Notes under the pieces: model-generated
What the model saw: the letters and a program-made list of their open reading frames with translations, nothing else
What the model was told of the DNA's origin: nothing
The model's database searches: none
Source of the DNA: an uncultured Microbacterium sp.
Lineage (GTDB): Bacteria; Actinomycetota; Actinomycetes; Actinomycetales; Microbacteriaceae
Reading direction: 5' to 3'
Length of the DNA: 64,000 bases
NCBI GenBank assembly: GCA_913774665.1
Contig: CAJYHN010000002.1
Coordinates: 729,464-793,463, forward strand
Shown: positions 60,404 to 64,000 of the stretch, in pieces
Layout of the letters: each line of letters begins with the position of its first letter
Position numbering within the stretch: position 1 is the stretch's first letter
Position numbers and translations under genes: made by a program

Positions 60404-63076
60404 GTGCGTGAACTGACCCCGACCGAGGCCATCGACCTCGTGGGCCGCTTCGAAGCCGGCCAAGAGCTCCCCGAACAGATGCGTGCCGATGTGCGCCTGC
60501 TGGGATCGCTCCTGGGCCGCGTCCTTCAGGAGAGCGGCTCCCCCGGACTGTACGACGACGTCGAGAGACTGCGATCGGCGACGATCCAGGCCTACACCGA
60601 CGAGACGCCCGAGGCGTTCGAGCGGGCGGCCGCGATCGCCGACGGCTTCTCGATCGAGCGGGCGGATGAGGTGGCCCGAGCCTTCACGGCCTACTTCCAT
60701 CTCGTGAACCTCGTCGAGGAGCACCAGCGCGTCCGCGTGCTGCGCGAACGCGGCGATCACCCCTCGCGCAGCGGCACGCCCGACACCATCGCGAGCGCTT
60801 TCGAGCGGCTCTCGAGCGAGGTCGGCGAAGAGACGGCCCTCGCGCGTCTGCAGGCGCTCCGCTTCCACCCGGTCTTCACGGCGCACCCCACCGAGGCCCG
60901 CCGCCGCGCGATCTCGACCAGCATCCGACGCCTGTCCGAACTGCTCTCGGAGCACGACGACGCCTCCGCGGGTGGGACCGAGAGCCGTCGCACCGAGCGT
61001 CGCATGCTCGAAGAGATCGACACGCTCTGGCGCACCGCCCCCCTGCGGCGAGAGAAGCCGTCGCCCGTCGACGAGGTCCGCTCCGTCATGGCCGTGTTCG
61101 ATGAGACGCTGTATACAGCGGTCCCGCGCGTCTACCGCCGCATCGACGACATCCTCCAGGGCGAGAACGCCGGATCCCGCGTGCCGATCGTGAAGCCGTT
61201 CGTGCGCGTCGGCTCATGGGTCGGCGGTGACCGTGACGGAAACCCCTTCGTCACGGCATCCGTCACCCGCAAGGCCGCCGCGATCGCGAGCGAGCACGTG
61301 CTCCTGGGGCTCGAGCGCACGACCCAGCGCGTGGGTCGCGGTTTGACCCTGGATGCCGAGAGCACCCCGCCCAGCGACGCTCTCGTCGCGCTGTGGCATC
61401 GCCTGCGCGCGGCCGACGAGGACGCCGCGGCCGAGATCGCCGAGCGCTCCCCCGACGAGCCGCACCGGCGGATCCTTCTGCTTCTCGCCCGCAAGATCGC
61501 GGCGACCCGCACCCGCAATGCCGACCTCGCCTACCGCGACCCCGAGCACCTGCTCGCCGACCTGCGCACGGTCCAGGATTCCCTGGTGGCCGCAGGTGCT
61601 GCTCGTCAGGCCTACGGCGCCCTGCAGCGTCTCGTGTGGCAGGTCGAGACCTACGGCTTCCACCTGACCGAGCTCGAGGTGCGTCAGCACTCCGCCGTGC
61701 ACCGCAAGGTCCTCGAGGAGCTGCGCGCCGGCGGAGCCCGCAGCGAGCAGGCCGACGAGGTCCTCGAGGTCTTCCGCTCGATCGCGTACGTGCAGGAGCG
61801 CTTCGGCCCTCGCGCCGCCGGCCGCTACATCGTGTCGTTCACGCAGTCGGCCGAAGACCTCGCCAACGTGCACGAGCTCGCCTCGTACGCGATGGGTCCG
61901 GGCGAGACGCTCCCGGTGCTCGACGTCATCCCGCTGTTCGAGACCTTCGCCGACCTCCAGGCGGCTCCCGGGATCCTGGCCGAGATCGTGTCGCACCCCT
62001 CGTTCGTGAGCCGATTGGATGCCACGGGTCGCCGACTCGAGGTCATGCTCGGCTACTCGGACTCGTCGAAGGACGTCGGCCCGGTCGCGGCGAACCTCGC
62101 CCTGTACGAGGCACAGGCCGAGATCTCCACCTGGGCCCAGGCCGAGGGCATCGAACTGACGCTGTTCCACGGTCGCGGCGGCGCCCTGGGCCGCGGCGGC
62201 GGGCCCGCCAACTCCGCGATCCTCGCGCAGCCTCCCCACTCGGTGGACGGCCGGTTCAAGCTCACCGAGCAGGGCGAGGTCATCTTCGCCCGGTACGGCG
62301 ACGCGGACATCGCCATGCGTCACATCGATCAGGTGGCGGCCGCCGTTCTCACGGCATCCTCCCCCTCGATCGAACGTCGCAATCGTGACGCCGCAGAAGC
62401 ATTCGCCGACGTGGCGGGCACGATGGACGTCGCGTCGCGCGAGCGGTTCTTCGCCCTCGTGAAGGCTCCCGGCTTCGCACCGTGGTTCGCCACGGTGACT
62501 CCGATGGAAGAACTCGGACACCTGGCGCTCGGTTCGCGTCCCGCGCGACGCGGTCTGTCGGTCGAGTCGCTCGAGGACCTCCGCGCCATCCCGTGGGTGT
62601 TCTCGTGGACGCAGGCGCGCATCAACCTCGCCGGCTGGTTCGGCCTGGGCACGGCGCTCGACGCCGTGGGCGACGAGCAGCGTCTGCGCGACGCCTACGA
62701 GCAGTGGCCGCTGTTCCGCACGATGATCGACAACGTCGCCATGAGCCTCGCGAAGGCCGACGAGCGCATCGCCCGCCGCTACCTGGACCTCGGCGACCGC
62801 GACGACCTCGCCCAGCTCGTGATGGATGAGATGCTCCTCACCCGATCCTGGGTCGAGCGCATCACCGGGGGCGGCCTCCTGGGCAACAAGCCCATCCTCC
62901 AGCGCGCCGTCAAGATGCGCAGTCCCTACGTCGACGCCCTGTCGCTTCTGCAGCTCCGAGCTCTTCGCGCGCTGCGGGATGCGGACGCCGACAACCCGAC
63001 TCCGGATGCCGAACACCAACGCCTCCTGCTGCTGTCGGTGAGCGGAGTGGCCGCCGGCCTGCAGAACACCGGCTGA
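60404..63076 (+). CDS. ppc: Phosphoenolpyruvate carboxylase
   Basis: This 890-residue enzyme makes oxaloacetate from phosphoenolpyruvate and bicarbonate, refilling the citric acid cycle. Catalytic blocks are RFHPVFTAHPTEARRR, WVGGDRDGNPFVTASVT, VMLGYSDSSKDVGPVAAN and FHGRGGALGRGGGPANSAI, and it ends in the family's QNTG carboxyl terminus. The GTG at 60404 lies seven bases after TAATCT; the frame stays open further upstream but is antisense to mazG there. Substrates come from enolase and possibly the carbonic anhydrase encoded at 33 kb. Confidence 0.97.
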   Translation: MRELTPTEAIDLVGRFEAGQELPEQMRADVRLLGSLLGRVLQESGSPGLYDDVERLRSATIQAYTDETPEAFERAAAIADGFSIERADEVARAFTAYFHLVNLVEEHQRVRVLRERGDHPSRSGTPDTIASAFERLSSEVGEETALARLQALRFHPVFTAHPTEARRRAISTSIRRLSELLSEHDDASAGGTESRRTERRMLEEIDTLWRTAPLRREKPSPVDEVRSVMAVFDETLYTAVPRVYRRIDDILQGENAGSRVPIVKPFVRVGSWVGGDRDGNPFVTASVTRKAAAIASEHVLLGLERTTQRVGRGLTLDAESTPPSDALVALWHRLRAADEDAAAEIAERSPDEPHRRILLLLARKIAATRTRNADLAYRDPEHLLADLRTVQDSLVAAGAARQAYGALQRLVWQVETYGFHLTELEVRQHSAVHRKVLEELRAGGARSEQADEVLEVFRSIAYVQERFGPRAAGRYIVSFTQSAEDLANVHELASYAMGPGETLPVLDVIPLFETFADLQAAPGILAEIVSHPSFVSRLDATGRRLEVMLGYSDSSKDVGPVAANLALYEAQAEISTWAQAEGIELTLFHGRGGALGRGGGPANSAILAQPPHSVDGRFKLTEQGEVIFARYGDADIAMRHIDQVAAAVLTASSPSIERRNRDAAEAFADVAGTMDVASRERFFALVKAPGFAPWFATVTPMEELGHLALGSRPARRGLSVESLEDLRAIPWVFSWTQARINLAGWFGLGTALDAVGDEQRLRDAYEQWPLFRTMIDNVAMSLAKADERIARRYLDLGDRDDLAQLVMDEMLLTRSWVERITGGGLLGNKPILQRAVKMRSPYVDALSLLQLRALRALRDADADNPTPDAEHQRLLLLSVSGVAAGLQNTG

Positions 63077-63095
63077 CCCTCCGGACCCATCACGG

Positions 63096-63126
63096 CGCGC
63101 CGCTCCTTCGTCAGAGGGGCGGCGCG
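63096..63126. terminator. Terminator shared by ppc and the convergent gene
   Basis: CGCGCCGCTCC (63096-63106) pairs with GGGGCGGCGCG (63116-63126) with one G-T pair. The stem spans the stop codon of the convergent hexapeptide-repeat gene. Confidence 0.65.
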
Positions 63127-63749
63127 TCTCTCGTGGTGTGCGCGGAGTCGTCCTCGACGCATCGATCAGTCCGGTGCCGCGAGAGGCTGCGACCGTAGCG
63201 TTCCGTGAGCTGCACCATCAGATCGGGCGTCTCCCGGTCCAAGGCGAAGACGTAGCCCGGAAAGTCAAGCTCCTTCTGTGCGGCCCAGATCTCCTCGTGC
63301 CGATCGGGCGGAAGGATCTGCAGGGGATCCCCCACGGCGACCCAAGCGATTGGAACGACGGTCTCCGGGGGCAGCCGCGTCCGCACGTGCACGACGGCGT
63401 TGATCCGCACTTCACTGCGATCGCCGACCACCGCGCCGTTGAAGATCCGCGTCCCCGTCGCGAGAAAGACCTCGTCACCGATATCGGCGCCCGCGATGCC
63501 CGCCATCGGGCCGACCAGGGTGTGGGCACCGACATGGACGGCGTGCGCGGAGCTCGCGCGCACGAGCGCGTTCTCCATCACGATGGAGTCGTCGCCGATG
63601 ACCACCGGGCTCCCCTCGGAGGTGATCACCGCACCGTGGAGCACTTGGCATCCGCGGCCGATCCTCACATCGCCGCTGATCACCGCCGTGGGGGCGATGA
63701 CGGCATCGGGGTGGATCCGGGGCTCGACCCCCAGGTGTGTGTAGCGCAT
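63111..63749 (-). CDS. Gamma-carbonic-anhydrase-like hexapeptide-repeat protein lacking zinc ligands
   Basis: This 212-residue protein forms a left-handed beta-helix, seen as repeating IGxx-type turns (VISGDVRIGRGCQVLHGAVI, VVIGDDSIV, VHVGAHTLVG, ADIGDEVFLATGTRI), with a C-terminal helix (RHEEIWAAQKELDFPG). It resembles gamma-class carbonic anhydrases, but the positions of the three zinc histidines read VMENALVRAS and LVGPMAGIAG, with no histidine. It is therefore more likely a structural or acyltransferase-like relative. The ATG at 63749 follows AGAAGGGA; the upstream extension is not family-like. It lies beside the rRNA operon end. Confidence 0.78.
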   Translation of the reverse strand: MRYTHLGVEPRIHPDAVIAPTAVISGDVRIGRGCQVLHGAVITSEGSPVVIGDDSIVMENALVRASSAHAVHVGAHTLVGPMAGIAGADIGDEVFLATGTRIFNGAVVGDRSEVRINAVVHVRTRLPPETVVPIAWVAVGDPLQILPPDRHEEIWAAQKELDFPGYVFALDRETPDLMVQLTERYGRSLSRHRTDRCVEDDSAHTTRDAPPL

Positions 63750-63935
63750 GACGGCGTCCCTTCTGCGTGCCGTCAGCGTAGACCAGGGGCCACCCTCGTC
63801 GACATCCCGGGGTACGGCGAAGCGCCGGTGCTCACGCCCTCCCTCTCCGGGGTGGGGTGTGTGCACCGGCGCGGAAACGTCTCCCCCTGGTTCGACCGAC
63901 GTCGATCACCACGGGGGGATTGTGCCCGTGAATGC

Positions 63936-63967
63936 GAAATGGCCACCCAACTTTGGGTGGCCATTTC
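63936..63967 (-). terminator. rRNA operon terminator
   Basis: GAAATGGCCACCCA (63936-63949) pairs perfectly with TGGGTGGCCATTTC (63954-63967) just after the 5S rRNA end on the minus strand. The remaining 63750-63935 shows no gene. Confidence 0.85.
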
Positions 63968-63976
63968 GGTGAAAAG

Positions 63977-64000
63977 AAGTCCGGCGGTGTCCTACTCTCC
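63977..64000 (-). rRNA. rrf: 5S rRNA, 3' end only
   Basis: The last 24 bases, read on the minus strand, are GGAGAGTAGGACACCGCCGG followed by ACTT, the conserved 3' end of actinobacterial 5S rRNA. The rest of the gene, and presumably 23S and 16S rRNA, lie beyond the window, transcribed toward it. Confidence 0.85.

Overview
The window is a 64 kb stretch of a high-GC actinobacterial chromosome, most probably a Microbacterium or close relative in the Microbacteriaceae. The reasons are a GC content near 70% with strong G/C third positions, many GTG starts, many starts lying 6-7 bases after a TANNNT hexamer (leaderless pattern), strong enrichment of GGATGCC/GGCATCC, and families typical of this group (DUF4245, DUF4307, DUF501, a probable DUF6264). 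Almost everything is ordinary chromosomal housekeeping. I see no integrase, transposase, CRISPR array, prophage or restriction system.

Layout. 0-6 kb: end of a cysteine desulfurase, a glycosyltransferase, an ABC exporter divergent from an MFS exporter. 6-13.5 kb: a tiny Cys-rich protein, a DJ-1/PfpI protein, an 0.8 kb hairpin-repeat array, a DNA glycosylase with flotillin, a zinc-motif protein, an aldose epimerase, CsbD and a DD-carboxypeptidase-like protein. 13.6-20 kb: a lipoprotein, an ADP-ribosylglycohydrolase, a LuxR-type two-component system with two exported companions, then a decayed patch holding a YefM antitoxin stub and a DUF4238 pseudogene. 19.7-26.6 kb: YchF, a methyltransferase, an exonuclease, RmuC, GlpX and Fba. 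26.7-30.6 kb: 120-bp repeats, a MOSC protein, an ECF sigma/zinc anti-sigma pair and IspH. 30.7-37.2 kb: xseA-xseB-DUF4245-carbonic anhydrase-fumC and a second two-component system. 37.2-46.8 kb: PIN-PhoH, UppS, a PAQR protein, GreA, IlvA, an AI-2E family permease, a YcaQ-type glycosylase and LemA. 46.9-52.8 kb: an odd UAA-anticodon tRNA, NDH-2, an S8 protease, DUF501, a DivIC/FtsB-like protein and enolase. 53-64 kb: an O-methyltransferase, CtaG, an SGNH hydrolase, an MFS pump with a divergent MmyB-type regulator, HisS, MazG, Ppc, a hexapeptide-repeat protein, and the 3' end of a 5S rRNA with the rRNA operon terminator.

The genes together cover central carbon flow (fba, glpX, eno, fumC, ppc), isoprenoid and undecaprenyl supply (ispH, uppS), DNA repair (two glycosylases, xseAB, rmuC), respiration (NDH-2, CtaG) and envelope sensing (two two-component systems and an ECF/anti-sigma pair). 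The least explained material is between genes: several unrelated families of palindromic or tandem repeats sit in gene-free gaps, and the YefM and DUF4238 remnants show local gene decay. I did not find a clearly new multi-gene system. The best candidates for follow-up are the five-copy hairpin array (7045-7707), the 120-bp repeat whose motif recurs near 2.1 kb, the class-I-shaped UAA tRNA, the 46-residue Cys-rich peptide, and the two-component locus with its exported partners.
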